From Rhynochetos jubatus (Eukaryota > Chordata > Aves > Eurypygiformes > Rhynochetidae): a stretch of DNA of 64,000 nt. The translations under genes were made by a program, and so were the position numbers. The stretch covers positions 14,875,170 through 14,939,169 of the forward strand of contig CM050655.1 of assembly GCA_027574665.1 (NCBI GenBank). The letters run 5' to 3'. Of this stretch, positions 1-12,886 are shown piece by piece; within the stretch, counting starts at the first letter, position 1, and the number at the start of each line of letters is the position of its first letter. Under the pieces are notes generated by a model, which ran no database searches, was not told where the DNA came from, and saw only the letters and a list, made by a program, of their open reading frames with translations.

Positions 1-758
1 TACTTTTCCACTATAACAGCAACTACAAAAGCACTGATTAATGCTTTTATGCACGTCAAAGGAGCTCATTTTAAGTAACAGAACTAGTTTGATTCCTTAC
101 TTTGATTCTTTACAAAGTAGTTTAAGAAGATATATTTAAAGAGCTGCTTTTCTGAAAGGCAAGAGCAGAAAGAACAGGAATGAAGAAGGAAGTCAGTTCT
201 CTTAAAAAAAAAATCAAAACCAAACCCACTCTTTTACAATTACGAAGAATGGCTCTACGCTTCTCCAAACTGCACTTGGAAAATAGCTTATAAAGTTATG
301 AACTGGAACAATAACACCCCACCAAATTTGAGTTCTAAAGCCTATTCTTTCTGCCTAACATGTTTTAAGACTACTGGTATGCAAAATACCCACAATGGCA
401 TGTGGGACGAACAGTTGCTGTACAAGAGAAGTAGAAGGCTCAACCGCTTATATATTGCGACCAAATTCACATTACCACACTGTTGCTCTGCTCTCTTGTC
501 CAGGGCTGTGAATAGCAGAGCTGGGCATAAATATGCTATCTTGGTCTTTCATATGTTCAGCCTCTACCATATCTTTTTTCCTCTATCCTTCCTTTCATAC
601 TCTAATGTTAAGTGTTGTCTTTTTTTTCCCTCTTCCCATTCCAATTTATTTTCTTACCCTTTACCCTTCCCTATACCAAGCTTTTCCACATAACACCTTT
701 ATGTCAATTTTTATTCCAGTTCTCCTCTCAGCTATGCCAACTCCCCTTTTCTTCATAT

Positions 759-786
759 TTTCCATGCAATGAGTTTTGCATGGAAA
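759..786. repeat. Perfect 11-bp inverted repeat with 6-nt loop
   Basis: Positions 759-769 (TTTCCATGCAA) are the exact reverse complement of 776-786 (TTGCATGGAAA), separated by TGAGTT. Each arm contains an octamer-like ATGCAA core. The stem is too short for a microRNA precursor by itself. It could be a paired POU-domain protein site or chance. Confidence 0.6.
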
Positions 787-1671
787 TGCTCTTAACACAT
801 TTCCTATGAACACATACAAAAAAACACTCCTTGAAAAAAAAATATTAGCACATCTTCAAGCTAAAAGTGTACAGAATATGCATATTAGAAGTAACGGCTG
901 TAATGCAGCTACATTAGCTTTGAATCACTAACCATGTTACTTATTCTCTCTCTCTGCCCAACAGTTAGCAACAAGGAATATTATGTTAACCTTATCTTCA
1001 ATACAGAATGGGATGTGAAAATTCACATAGGATAATATTTTCTATGTTTGGATATAGGTTTATTCAGATACAGCACGAAAGCAAAGGCCTCATGATTTTA
1101 GTAAAAAGCTAAAACAACTCTAACTACCACAAGTGGAAATTCAAGTATCAGCAGATAGTATTAGAAACTGCCAAAGAGGTGGAAAGCTGAAACTTGCCTG
1201 CCATAGTAAAGCTAGTGGTCATTTTTGCAGTTTTACCTCCTTACTCCAGAAAATATGGACAACTGACAACTGTAGCTATTACCACAAAAAATGCCCCATC
1301 ATATGAATATGCCTAAATTACAAAAAAGGCAGGAAATTGGGTTGAGGTTTTTTTTTTTGGCTGCTTGGTTTTGGAGAGAGGGGCATGGTTTTGTTTTTGA
1401 AGTGCAATGCTCTCTTAAGTAGTGCCCAAGAACATTTTAGAAGCACATCAAACAAACTCCAAGGAGACTTTTCCTTTAAGAAGGGCATAATTTTTCTGAA
1501 AGCATACATATACCTTTTGATGCCATGGAAGTTCAGGATAGTCCTAAAAGATACAGGCAGTGAATTCAGTGTATTGCTAATTTGGCTACCATTTCTTGGC
1601 TTTGCTCTGTCTCCCTGCCTATTTGGCGGCAGAGCCAGCCAAATGGATAATGTTAATGGCGAAAAAAAATA

Positions 1672-1692
1672 ATATATATATATAGAGAGAGA
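1672..1692. repeat. (AT)n/(AG)n compound microsatellite
   Basis: An alternating AT run of 13 bases passes directly into AG repeats. It is a short simple repeat with no further function visible. Confidence 0.85.
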
Positions 1693-2217
1693 AATAAATG
1701 GCTCCAGAAGTTAGATGTACTTTAGAAGGAAATTCAGTACCTGTTAAAAATAAAATTCTGTTTTGTACAATTTATAGTTAAAAAAGCATAACTGTCATGG
1801 GACTCGCACTAGAAATTGCAAGGCTTGACAACATGGACATACCCATCCTTTTTTCAGACAGACAGAGAAGATATTCCGAGGGCTTTGGTGAGAACACTGC
1901 ACCTGCCACATCTCCTCTAGTGCACTAAGGAGGATCTGGCACTGCTGGCAATGTGCCATTTTAGGAAGAAAAGTCACCCATCAGCTATAGGGTGCTTCAC
2001 ACCCACTTACAGCCTGTATTACTGTGGACATGAAATGCAATCCCACCAGACTACAGTGCCCAAATTCACAGCAAAACTTACTATGAAGTTTAACCCCTCG
2101 CTTGCAAGGCAAAAACATCTGCAGCATAATGATTAATTCTTTGTGATCAAGCTATATCTTGATTGTGAAATTTTTACTTCTCATGAGTCAAGAACAGTTT
2201 TGGGAGAACATTCTTAC

Positions 2218-2233
2218 CAGAATCTCATAAAGT
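2218..2233 (-). other. Candidate 16-nt microexon
   Basis: Reading the minus strand, a strong polypyrimidine tract (GTCCCTCCCTCCCCTTAG) ends at 2234. It is followed 16 bases later by a near-consensus donor, CTG|GTAAGAATG. The 16 bases can encode LYEIL in one phase, and reading through the donor gives only a few more codons before a stop. A 16-nt exon would shift the frame. The acceptor quality is what makes it worth listing. It lies downstream of the putative gene end at 13 kb, so it would belong to another transcript, or it is chance. Confidence 0.15.
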
Positions 2234-3345
2234 CTAAGGGGAGGGAGGGACAAAAAGCAAAACCAATTTTTGAACGAGTAGTATAGCTTTATCTCCCAGA
2301 GCAGCAGTTCAGATTCCATATTTGCCCATAATATTTTGCCTTACAGAAATCAAAATCAAAACTAAAACATCCAAGTGTATGATCTCCCTAGAGGACATTT
2401 TTTAAGCTGATGTTTTATATATTACAGGACTCTTCTCATTCCAAAAGGATATTCAAAATGCTAGGTGTGATCTATAAAGCTTAGGCATATTTTCGCACAA
2501 GCTTCATTCTAATATTCTTCAGGGTCCCTTTTATTACAGTAATCCTAATTACTGTCACTTTGAGGCATAGGAGGTTGACTAAAGAAGCAGCACTTTTTCG
2601 CAAGAAGGTTGTACACTGTAAATACAAAATTATATCTTCATTTATCTCATGTTTTCTTTAGTTTATAAGATCTCCTAAGAAGAAATTGAATGTTTCATCC
2701 TCTAGCAAAAAATTACATCTCCCCTCAAACTACTAACATCCTTTTTATTTCATTTCATAAAATTTTAATACAGGTAAAAACAGGAATCTAGAAAGAAAAA
2801 AAAACCAACACTATTTTCAGAGGTGCATGCTTATATACACCAACACGTAAGCAAATTCTGGGAAGACTATACAGTACAGGCAGACAGTTCAAGTATATAG
2901 GACACTGGATGCTGGCAATTGTGGAATACATTGCACCTTTTTTCCATAAACATTTGGCACATCATCCTCATTTTATGACTTTTATATGGTCCTCCTAAGC
3001 ACATCTAAAACACGATTCATTTAGTTTGCTTAACTTCACTTTAGCCGTGTAAGTACAGCATAGTTAATATTGTAAGCAGAGCAACAGAGACATTAAGAGC
3101 CTGAAGTCCAGAGACACTTCTAACAGCTTTGTTATAGGAAAGATAATAGCGGAAGAATTTGCATCTGTCATATGTGTCCCAAAACCTGAAACACTCATTG
3201 TCCTTGCCCTGTTGCCTTCCTTGAATACCCAAATTACAGCACAAAAGACTTCCCATCTAAGGTAAATCCACTGGAAGCAGAACACCTGGCTGAACCAGGT
3301 CACAGGACAGTGGAGGTTCTTTTCCAAAAGAAAGAAATCCCAAGG
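2234..3345. other. Non-coding stretch
   Basis: Nothing beyond AT-rich unique-looking sequence was seen. Minus-strand open frames of 71 and 130 codons start near 3256 and 3456. The latter reads partly through an LTR fragment, so it is not taken as a gene. Confidence 0.5.
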
Positions 3346-3470
3346 AACACAAGTGACACAAATGGAAAGAAACAATTGCTCACCACAAACTGACAGATGC
3401 CCAGCCTGTTCCCAAGCAGCAGTCCCACAGTTTCCTCTAGTTTGTATGCTGAGCATGATGTCAGAGTTCC
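3346..3470 (-). mobile_element. Fragment of an avian LTR (ERVL-like family)
   Basis: The minus strand here matches the middle of the same LTR family found at 20545-21124 and 32916-33463. Shared parts in order are the ATCATGCTCAGC segment just before the TATA-like area, the GGGAACAGGCTGGGCATCTG segment, GTGGTGAGCAATTG, and a CACTTGT block. Neither terminal TG nor terminal CA of the LTR is present, so this is a broken, internally derived remnant. It looks older than the two full-length copies. Family assignment rests on my recall of bird LTR sequence and on similarity to the two copies in this window. Confidence 0.6.
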
Positions 3471-3541
3471 AATAGGAACGCTAGCTGTGAATTAGAAAAC
3501 TATAATGTTAAGAAGTAACAGATTTTATTGCATTATGCCTT

Positions 3542-3558
3542 AAAAAAAAAAAAAAAAA
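3542..3558. repeat. Poly(A) run, 17 bases
   Basis: Uninterrupted A homopolymer. No target-site duplication or identifiable retrocopy precedes it, so it is taken as simple sequence rather than the tail of a processed pseudogene. Confidence 0.8.
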
Positions 3559-5490
3559 GAATCCAACGACAAATTCTAACTGTGCAATCATGCTATAAAG
3601 GCGATGGAGTAGTCTGTTTTGTCTCTGCCATTTCTCACCTACGGTAGGGGTCACATAAGCATGAGCTCTGTGGAAATCAGTATTAAGGAAAAAGGGATTT
3701 TTAGGCTATATGGTATTACAATTGCTACCGTAGTATTTGACATTTTTAAATACACAAAGCATAAACTTACGTAAAGCATAAAGCACAGGTGAAGAAAGTG
3801 TTCTTACAGATATGCTCCCAAGTCACTATTGAACTGCTTTCAGACTGTATTTACATAAACATACATTAGTAAACACTGACAGAAAGGACTTGGCCTACCA
3901 CACAGCTCTGGTACAACAGTTGGCAACTTCCGTATACTTAGCTCCCCCAAAGCCACTCTGAAGTTCAAATTTTAAAGCCCAGGCACATGGAAATGATGTC
4001 AGCTTTTTGATGAAAGCTTGTAACATCCTATAGCAACAAATGTATGACTAGACCAGAATTCCTGTGTGTTAAAATTGCACTACAGAACAACTCTAAAATC
4101 CTTTTAAGCTGAAGCAAAGCAAAAAACTCTGCTTGCAACTATATAGGCTGGGTTTGGGTTTTTTCCCAAGAAATAACGTCCCGATTTTATCTCAGTTCTG
4201 CTAAAAAATGCTTATTATTCAGAGTTTCAAAAGATTAGAAAAAAAATGACTGATTCTGACTGTAGACAGAAATTTTCCTTCCGTAAGAAATAACTGATGC
4301 ATTTTTCTCTAGTTCTCTGGTTTGGAGCAGGAGATTCAAAGTATTTATTCGAGTAATAGGAAAGGATTACACATGTAGATGGATTTACGAAACGTCAATC
4401 CCGGCAGGCTTCTGAAATTAAAAGAGTCTAATGCATGGGGAGTGACATACTTTACAATAAGGGAAATGTCAAGCTGTGGAAAAACTATTCCAGAAGGTAG
4501 CTGTGAGTTAAGTACAGAGTTCACTTCTCTTGTCACTTGATCCTCTCCTCAGAATTAAGAAGTGAACTTACCATTTTGAAACATGTAGAGTAGCAGCTAT
4601 AAAAATCCACCACAAGAACGTTCGTATTAGGAGATTTTTCTGCCTTTACACAAGTTTAAGGGATTGTCAGAGGTCAGAGAGAATTGAACATCCCTGCTGA
4701 GTTACTTCTATGAAAGACATGCTGTGGAATGGTGTAGGTGTACTCACTCTTCATGCCTATTGAGAAAGGACCGAAAAACCAAAAAGGAGTAGGGCAGCAA
4801 AATAAAGAAAAAGTACTTTCTCAGTATTGACTGTTAGGCCTTGGTAACAGAGATCAATACCATTTTTTAACAGATAAACAAGGATTTTCTGCTTAACACA
4901 CATATTCAAAGATCTTTCCAACAATACTCATACAATTAATCTTGGCATTTAGAACAAAGCAGGTGTGGTACACTGCTCATCATTAGAATAACCTTGTCTT
5001 ATAGAAGAGAAAAATACTTATTTCTTGCTTTGTGAAACTAAGAACAGAGACACTTGCAGATCTCCAAGTACCCTTTAATGAAAAACAGAACTGCTTCTTG
5101 GCAGACACAGAATGACACATCCACCAAATCCCATACAGACACCCTCCCCAGCTATCTATTCTTGTTCTTCTATTTCCATAGGTGAGAACTGCCTTCCCCA
5201 GGAAGCAGCCAATACACTGTTATTTCCTGGCAGGGGGTGGACTAATGAATCAGAGTAGGAGAATAGCTTCCATTTAAATGCAAGATTGGAATGAATACCT
5301 TCCCAAGGTATTGGAATTACAATGTTTTTCTTTGAGAGACTAACAGACCTTATTCTATATCAGCTTTTATATTCTATAACTGTTAATACAGGCAAAATTA
5401 TCTTCCATTGGGAATACATTAAGGAAAGACCTATGGGTATAACAACATCAAGACTCTAGTCTAAAGCAACATTTTAATGAATCTGGAGTT

Positions 5491-5541
5491 GAGGGTTTTT
5501 TGGGTTGGTTTTGTTGTGTTTTTTGGTTTTTTTTTTTTTCC
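5491..5541. repeat. T/G-rich low-complexity tract
   Basis: Runs of T interrupted by GGG and GG (GGGTTGGTTTTGTTGTG type), ending in 15 T. Similar tracts recur at 27771-27872, 51175-51230 and 59022-59048, and in complement near 7141 and 38526. This is typical low-complexity sequence of bird genomes. It also mimics a polypyrimidine tract followed by CCAG, so it can create false acceptor calls. Confidence 0.75.
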
Positions 5542-6960
5542 AGATATAAAGGAACTATCGAATTACATTCAAATCTATTTCCTTACTGCAGAGCCTCCTA
5601 CATTTACAAGACAGCTGCTTCCTGACCCTTCCTTAACAGCCACTGTTAAAACTACATTCACTGGGACATAACACTCCCTTTGGATGTTTAAAAATCACAA
5701 GTGAATGGGTAAGTTTCATCTCTGTTGAGGAAACAGGTTAAGCACCTAAGTACTAATTCTCTGAGTTAACTAATCCTCACAGCTCATCATCACAGTAGGC
5801 AGAGTCACCTATCACTTGCCCATGAGTTTTCTGCTACGATTTCAGTCTGTATCAGTCATAAGACTTTGGAATCTATAGCTCACCCTTTCAAAGGGGGTTC
5901 ACAGTGAAATGTCATCACAGCTGTACATCAGATTTACTGCAAACTGTCTGCTTGTGCAGGGCTGTAAGAAAATTCATGCAATGTTTTTCTGCAGATATTC
6001 TTAGAACAAAAATAGCTTCTGTAAGTGCTAATTAAAAGCCTAATCAGAAGTAAATCAGGTAAATAATAAACACTTTCCCATGGCATTCTATCACTGCTTC
6101 AACACATTAACACATCACAACGTTATCACGAAGAGAAAAATCATGGAAGTTCAGCAGATAATTGCATCGCCTTGATTTCATAAGAGACACCAAGCAAAGG
6201 TGGCTCACAGAAGACCAAGTCATAGTGCAGGCAGACACCAGGAAGAGCCATCCAAAATCCTTAAACCCTTAAACTAGAAGGTCCCGTCACCTGTCTTGGA
6301 CAAGCATCGAACTGAGTTGCAGAGAACTGACCAAAACAGATTTGTAGACTCACCAGCATTATTGTATCCAAATGTATACAAATAAAACAGCAGTGTCTTG
6401 CGTAAGACAGGAATACAGCAGAAATGGGATGAGTCAGAGTTCTGTTAGTGGAAATGCAGCATTATTAGCAATATTCTAAGGTGCTAGTAGGCTCTAAGTA
6501 TGACTGTGTTCAGAGATCATAATTGTTTTTAGTGGGAAATTATATTTTTCTGGTTTTAAAAAATAGCATCATAATGCCCTGTAAAGCCTAGAGGAACCCT
6601 TTAAGACAGTTAATCTGTAGAAAATTGTATTTCCAACATAAACAAGGAACCAATGTTCATGTTTTGAGGATGAAATCAGCCTATGAGAGTATCTTCTGAT
6701 GGTGTGTTGCTTCTAAGTGACTACTGGAGCATGCCATTTTTCTTCTCTTAGTGTAGAGGTCTGGGGCTAGGGTTCACTCAGAGGTTACAGGGTTTTTTTC
6801 AGCCTGGCTAGAGATAGGTAATTACATGGGCTGCAAGCACATGCCTGCTATGACAACGGGTCACATTTCATTTTTCTACTACTGGCCTGCACACCCATCA
6901 TATGGGCAGAATTTACACTACACACTATAGAGATACAAGTACATAGGACAATAGATTTAA

Positions 6961-6974
6961 ATATATATATATAT
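6961..6974. repeat. (AT)n microsatellite
   Basis: Seven AT units followed by a T run. Short simple repeat. Confidence 0.85.
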
Positions 6975-7140
6975 TTTTTAAGCCAAGCTTATTACAAAGG
7001 AAAATTACAAAGCACTAAAGCTATTCCCATGCTTTCTGCTCTGAGTCATCTCACAATAGTAACACAATCTGTATCCAGGTTATTGGATGTTTCAAGCCAG
7101 AACTGTAATTAAACTGCTGCCTGGTAAGGCTGTGGGGTTT

Positions 7141-7157
7141 AAAAAAAAAAAAAAAAA
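7141..7157. repeat. Poly(A) run, 17 bases, then CCAAACCC
   Basis: Homopolymer followed by an A/C-rich segment, the complement-strand version of the T/G-rich tracts seen elsewhere in the window. Confidence 0.8.
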
Positions 7158-10100
7158 CCAAACCCATACACCAAAAATCCAGACTCAAGATCCACACTAA
7201 AGCTGAAGCACTTCTAATAATTCTACCTTTGAGCAAGCTTTTAAAATTAGAATTAATTTATAACATGTCATTACTCCTACACCTTATGGAGTGTATACTT
7301 TGCTGCCTACAGAGACAGCTTCAACCATGCTCAGCATTAAGTTGAATTAGTGGCCCATAGTGCCTACTCCCCTCCTCCTTTTAGCAGGTCTCTGTTTAGG
7401 CACAAGGTCAAAAATGGAGATGAGCTGCATGCTGCTTGCAAGTCCCTCATCAGCCTATTAAGGGTAGATCTTGAGTTTTATGGCTGCAAGGCTTATGTCA
7501 GCCAACCATCATTAATTGAATTTATCACGGGGAACAGTGAATGATATGATTGAGATAATGTATAGCCAAGCTACTCTGACAATGCCCTATCTGCTTATTA
7601 TAGTCAACCCTGTTCTAGTCAGTACCTCTACACTGGAAGCCAGTCTTTCCCTCTGGGATCACTTAAGATGTAGTTATTTTTTTGTATTTCTTCTCACTGT
7701 CATCAAAACTTGCTATTCTCTTCTCCTAGCAAATCTCCATCTGCACTCTGTTCCAAGGTATCTCTTCTCAAGCTGTCTTTTTCTTTTCCACTTTGCATCC
7801 TTGGGGGTATTTTGTACTTTTGCAGCCTTTAAAAGTTTAATTCACTTGCTTGCATGAGATCCAGGAGAAAGTTAAGAAATTCAAAAAGAGAAAGAACACG
7901 ACCCTCATGCAAGACTTGGAGGTAGAGTTTGTGTCCTTCTCAATACCAGGGCCATAGTACTTCAACAGCTTCTTTTCCATCTAGATCTTGCATCCAGATC
8001 TAAGATTTGTTACCAATAAAGTCAACTTCACAAAAATACTATTTCTGGAGCTCTTCATGACGGTTCATCAAGCTGGACAATACATTTTTGAAGCATTCTT
8101 TACTTTGTAAACCCTAAGTCAAGGAAGATTATCAGATAACCAGTAGTTAAGTCTACACATAATAATGCATGAGTCAAAAAAAAAAATACTGTCCTAATTA
8201 TATATTTCCATTTAAGAGAGCCAGAATAACAGACCCTTCCAAACAATGCACCTTAACATGCACAATAACTGTTTTAACTTAAAATGAATCTCCACCTATC
8301 TTTATTAATACTGCTCTGGGACTTTCACCTGACTGTCCTTCTTTTAGCTCTGAATTTACAGATCAAGTTTGATAGCAGTACTTACTCAATATTTAGAAGT
8401 AGGAATAAAAGTGCTAAACAAATTTAGGAATACATATGAACCACTCACTGTCACTTAAGTACGTCGCATTTCATCACTTCGCTGCAGCACACCAACTTCA
8501 GACTGTTTTTCAATCATCATACTCCAGTAATTCAAACAGTTCACCATGTCAGACACCCTCTTTAGAGGGCTCTGGAATGAGACTGTTCAGTAATTACTTT
8601 CTGATCTAGATCCTGGTTTGACATGTGAAATAATTTATCAGCACATTGCAATTAGCCCCAAGAACAGAGTTTTGTGCAGAATTATAATCCCAGCTCAAGG
8701 ATACCACCTTTGTACTCATTATTTTGACTGTTCTCCAGAGCACAAGTGTCATCACCTCAGAAAGAGAGTTGCAGAATTAGACCTGTTAGTCATTTCAGAC
8801 ATAACTTCAACAGTTTTATTAGTATCATGAACATGTGAAGTAACTTATATTTATAAATTATGCTAGGATTGGCTTGTTGAACATTCTGTATACAAACTCT
8901 CAATAATGTGGGGTAAACTGATGATAAACAGCTGACTAACATTTTTTGAAACTAAGAGTATCATACCTAGAGCAAAGGACTAATGAAACATTTTCTTCAG
9001 TTTGCACAGGCTTTTGAAAATCCTCAAATAAACCGTTCAAAAGTGCATGAACAACAAAGATGATTTAACCTGGTCTAGATGTTTTGCTTTAAGAAACATC
9101 TGCATTGTTCTAGATTAGTTAGATTAACTGCATTAACAATAGTAAATTCTGTGGGCAGTACTTACAACAAGCACCCTTTGCTGTAGTCCACATGAAACCA
9201 CACATGCTCAATCTCTGTCATTTTATAGAACAATTTCCTGAGGCTGTACTAGCATTATAAACTCTGCAGTTGTAGCAATAAAGCAATCTATGTTAGTTAA
9301 GATAATTTCAGTGCCACACTAAAACTTGGGGATAGATCTAAGAAACATGATACTTAAAAAAAAAATTACCAACAGCTTATATGCTCTAGCTCTCACGCTG
9401 ATCCCAGCATCAGAAGAGCTATAGTAGAGCTAGTAAAATGGTGACAGATTGCCTTAAAATTTTCAGTGGGATCCAGACGGCAAGGTATGAAAATTGCTAA
9501 TACATACAGGAGTATATTCACATATTCAAAGTATATTCAGTCAGATATTAGCAAAGCTTGTTCTATCCCTGCACTGTCCACTCATGTTCTGGTAGAACAC
9601 TCAAAACTCCTATCTCTTGTGTTAATTAAATCAGAAATGTTCAACAGTATGTATGCATCAATCTGTTATTGTTATGGTTCATTAATGGTTTCTCAATCCC
9701 CAAGCAGTTCTTTTTTTTCACGTGCTGAGAATCACTTGACACCATTTCTAAAATCTGGTTCTACATTTCTGAATTGCTAGAACACTAATGCTTAGATAGC
9801 ATTAACAGCTGAATTCCTAAAAAGAGCCCAGAAGCACTGAAGATTTATAGTTAAGCCCTGAATAGATATTTTTTAAATTATGAGAAGACCTTGATGCCAT
9901 TTCTATCCATTTCTCATTAAAGATTATTCTCACCTCTATTCTAAGCTTTCATTCTTGGCAATAAATTGCAGGAGAAAAACATTTTAATAATAATTTATTT
10001 TTTACACTACACACTGCTTTTCAAATCTAGAGACTCTTACCGTACAATAACATGAGAGAGAAAATGAAAAGGACCCTTTTTCTTCCATTATTAGTTTGCT

Positions 10101-12419
10101 AAGACCATCATCAAAAGGTTTGATTTAAATCACCCACACCAAACACATGCTCTGTTCACCCCTTTGTGACTACCTCCCAAGGGCTGGGGAACTAGGATGT
10201 CAGTCAGTGACCACAGCCAGACTCAACTCTGACTTAATCTCTCCTAGGTTTCTTTTGCCAGCTGGGCTCCTGGGATTCATTTGGAAGCAGCAACACTACT
10301 ATTACCTGAATCTGAGTAAATGGTATATCCGTTTCTGAACAAAGACCACCTGATAAATAAGTTTTAACATCAAGACTAACACACTAATAAATTTCATGGT
10401 CGTTCAGTAGAAATTGGATTGAGGAGATATAGGAAAATAAAGCAACATTATAAGCAATGCAAGGTATATAGGTAATAAAGAAATTGCAACATTGTGAATG
10501 AACAGTAACCCAGTAATCTTATTGTAGGAACTGTACTTCTATACTAGGAACACACAATCTCTTAACATCTAACTGTCCAAAATGAGCCTTCAATATGCAA
10601 GAAGCCAATACATATTACATTATGTTCGTCCATAGCTATTTAACAGTGATTTATAACTTTGAAACAGCACAACATAATAGTTCTACTGCTTAAAATAGCC
10701 CAGAGACTATACTTCTCTTCCACACACCCTTGCTTTCAGTATGCTTCACTCCTCCTACCACTAAAACACATGAGAATCCCCCATGGGGTTCAAGTGCACA
10801 GAGTCCCACCATTCTCATAAGAAACAAGCAGCTGAGACAGTAAGTTACAGAGCAGAAAAGCTTTTCCTAAGATTTTTCTTTTTCATTTAAGCATCTATTT
10901 CAAAGTCTTGCGCTAACAGAAAGAACCCCGCTCATGCAAACAGGTTTCCAAAGAACTAGTACATCATAAGCAAAGCACGTTTACTCATCTTTGCTGCAGT
11001 CTGAAGATAAGCTCATAATCAACAAAAACCTCAAAAAAATTGTTCAAGAAGTATGATCAAACTAGTTTCTACTTCCATTAGGAATTAGAAGGCACAGGTG
11101 TTAGGGAATGGCTTTGGTTGCAGGAAAACAGAGGCACAGCACCAGGGCCCGGCTGCTACACATTTGCAGAAGCTACTCTGTGGATTTTACTTCCCTGCTT
11201 CAGTTCTCTGCTCCCTATGACTTCTAACATGAGTCATAAATTCAGCGTCAAAGAAAGACGTTACTATTTCAGTATTAAGGACTTGTCTACACTGAAGTCT
11301 TGGCCTCGTTTAAGGCACCTCAGTACTTAGAATAGACTGGCACTGGGGCATGGCACAAGCTTCAAGCAGGGGGGAAGACTCCACTGACTTAAAGCATGAG
11401 GGGCAGCAGCTTTGCCTGTATGCACTTAGAAACACCATACTACCACAAATCTGCAGGCAGAATAAAACCCCAGTGTAGGCAACACTTGAGGAATTTCTCT
11501 AGATGTCCCCATTTGGATTTTTGTCCAAGGTACTGTTTCATGTCTAGCAAAACCTTGAGTCCTTATCTGTTACTCTGTAATACTTAGTAACAAATGACCA
11601 AAAGGCATAAAAGATATTTAAATGAGGCCATGGCAAAACTAGTAGGTTATGGAACACAAATTAAGTCAATTAAACAGGGTAGGGGAGAATCAGCTTTGTT
11701 GGTAAATTGTCTTGGACTTTTATACTGAGAATTAGTACAAGGCATTCAAACTGAACACTGCAACACTATCACAGGCACATTAAAATTTAGACATTATGCA
11801 CCACTCTCAGCTTTCCCCTCCTAGTATTATTAGACTAAATAGCAAACACGTTTTTTAAAACCACTTTTTCATGGTGCGGCATGGCAGCTGATTAATAACT
11901 GCAGTTTTAAGAGCTGAAAGTTTAGCAATCAAAGCTAGAAAATTCAATCTCATTCCTAGACAGACTGGGGGAAGGATGTGGGGGACATAGGACTGTGCAA
12001 CAGAACTATTAGTGAAACCCACTGAAGTAGTTTCCATAACATAAGAGTCCTTGTATATCTTAATTCTTCAATGGTCCATCTTTTAAAAAATTATTTTCAA
12101 ATATGAAGGCATTTTAAGGTAGCTGTGATTCTGCAGCTGGTAGTAACAGAGGCTTTTAATATACTCCTTTTAAGTGAATGAATGAAAATGAATAATGAAA
12201 AAAATATAACTCAAAAGTAAACACAGATATGGTATATTCCAAAGGTACAAAGTGTATTGGAAATGAATGAGAGCAACTTACACATTTATTACACTACCAA
12301 AAACGATCTTAAAATATTTTAATGAAAGGAAAGCCTATTTTGAAAAGAACAATACTTCACTATGAAAAAAAATCAACCTTGAAAGAAGATATTCAAAAGA
12401 ACCAAAACAAATGTTCCTG

Positions 12420-12512
12420 ATGTTATTATACTATTATAATATAATAAATATAGTATTATGATATTAATAATATTGATAAGATTTAGCAATATTAAAATTT
12501 GCTATTAAAGAA
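12420..12512. repeat. Extreme AT-rich island with small palindrome
   Basis: Roughly nine in ten bases are A or T, built from irregular TATTA/AATAT units. It includes TATTATA-CTAT-TATAATA, a perfect 7-bp palindrome. It could act as an unwinding or matrix-attachment element or, if transcribed, as an AU-rich UTR segment. Only composition is observed. Confidence 0.6.
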
Positions 12513-12850
12513 AACAAAATACTTATTGATAAGAAAATACACGCATGTATGTCCAAGAAGTACATAATCAGTTTATGTTCCTGGTCATCTAAACACAACA
12601 TGATAAACAAAAGATGAATTTACTGTAAATCTTTAGGGGTGCATCTGTCAAAGAGAGACAGCAATTGCAATGAATAGGAAGGCAGCAGATGACCCGACCT
12701 ACAACATAGCTTTTTTAAAGTCTTTTTCTAGATGAGGTTTTGGATTTTTTCCCCACAACAAATTGTAACGTAATCGGCTTATTCTGCCGATTCTACACCT
12801 AAACAAGAAATGCGTTCTTTCTTAACCAATACAGAAAAATCAGTCAGGTG

Positions 12851-12886
12851 GGTATATATATGTCTCTGTATAAATATATATATACC
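12851..12886. repeat. 10-bp AT hairpin (GGTATATATA / TATATATACC)
   Basis: Positions 12851-12860 are the exact reverse complement of 12877-12886, with a 16-nt loop. It lies in the putative 3' UTR of the minus-strand candidate and is largely alternating AT. Confidence 0.6.

Larger units (their letters stand above)
1..2217. other. Non-coding stretch, no gene seen
   Basis: No convincing coding frame or RNA gene was found. The stretch holds a pyrimidine-rich segment at about 540-760, rich in CTTT and TCCC on the plus strand. The open frames there (131, 79 and 65 codons) are probably by-products of that composition. A hairpin at 759-786 and a compound AT/AG microsatellite at 1672-1692 are listed separately. 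The rest is ordinary AT-rich vertebrate sequence. Confidence 0.6.
3471..12284. other. Long non-coding stretch, no gene supported
   Basis: Holds homopolymer A runs (3542-3558, 7141-7157), a T/G-rich tract at 5491-5541, an AT dinucleotide run at 6961-6974 and a pyrimidine-rich stretch at 7668-7830 that produces a 113-codon plus-strand frame. A segment at about 5975-6200 has homeodomain-type cores (GCTAATTAAAAGCCTAAT) and resembles a conserved non-coding element, but conservation cannot be judged here. Short open frames occur throughout, with none carrying recognisable protein motifs. Confidence 0.5.

Noticed and set aside
298-809. Three overlapping plus-strand frames rich in Phe, Leu and Ser
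   Set aside because: They follow directly from a pyrimidine-rich stretch; none has a motif or gene context.
3542-3558. Poly(A) as tail of a processed pseudogene
   Set aside because: No retrocopy-like frame precedes it and no flanking duplication was seen; a simple homopolymer is sufficient.
11280-11345. ACTTGTCTACACTGAAG-type sequence as the end of a DNA transposon
   Set aside because: It resembles the start of some sauropsid repeats, but I saw no matching inverted end or target duplication.
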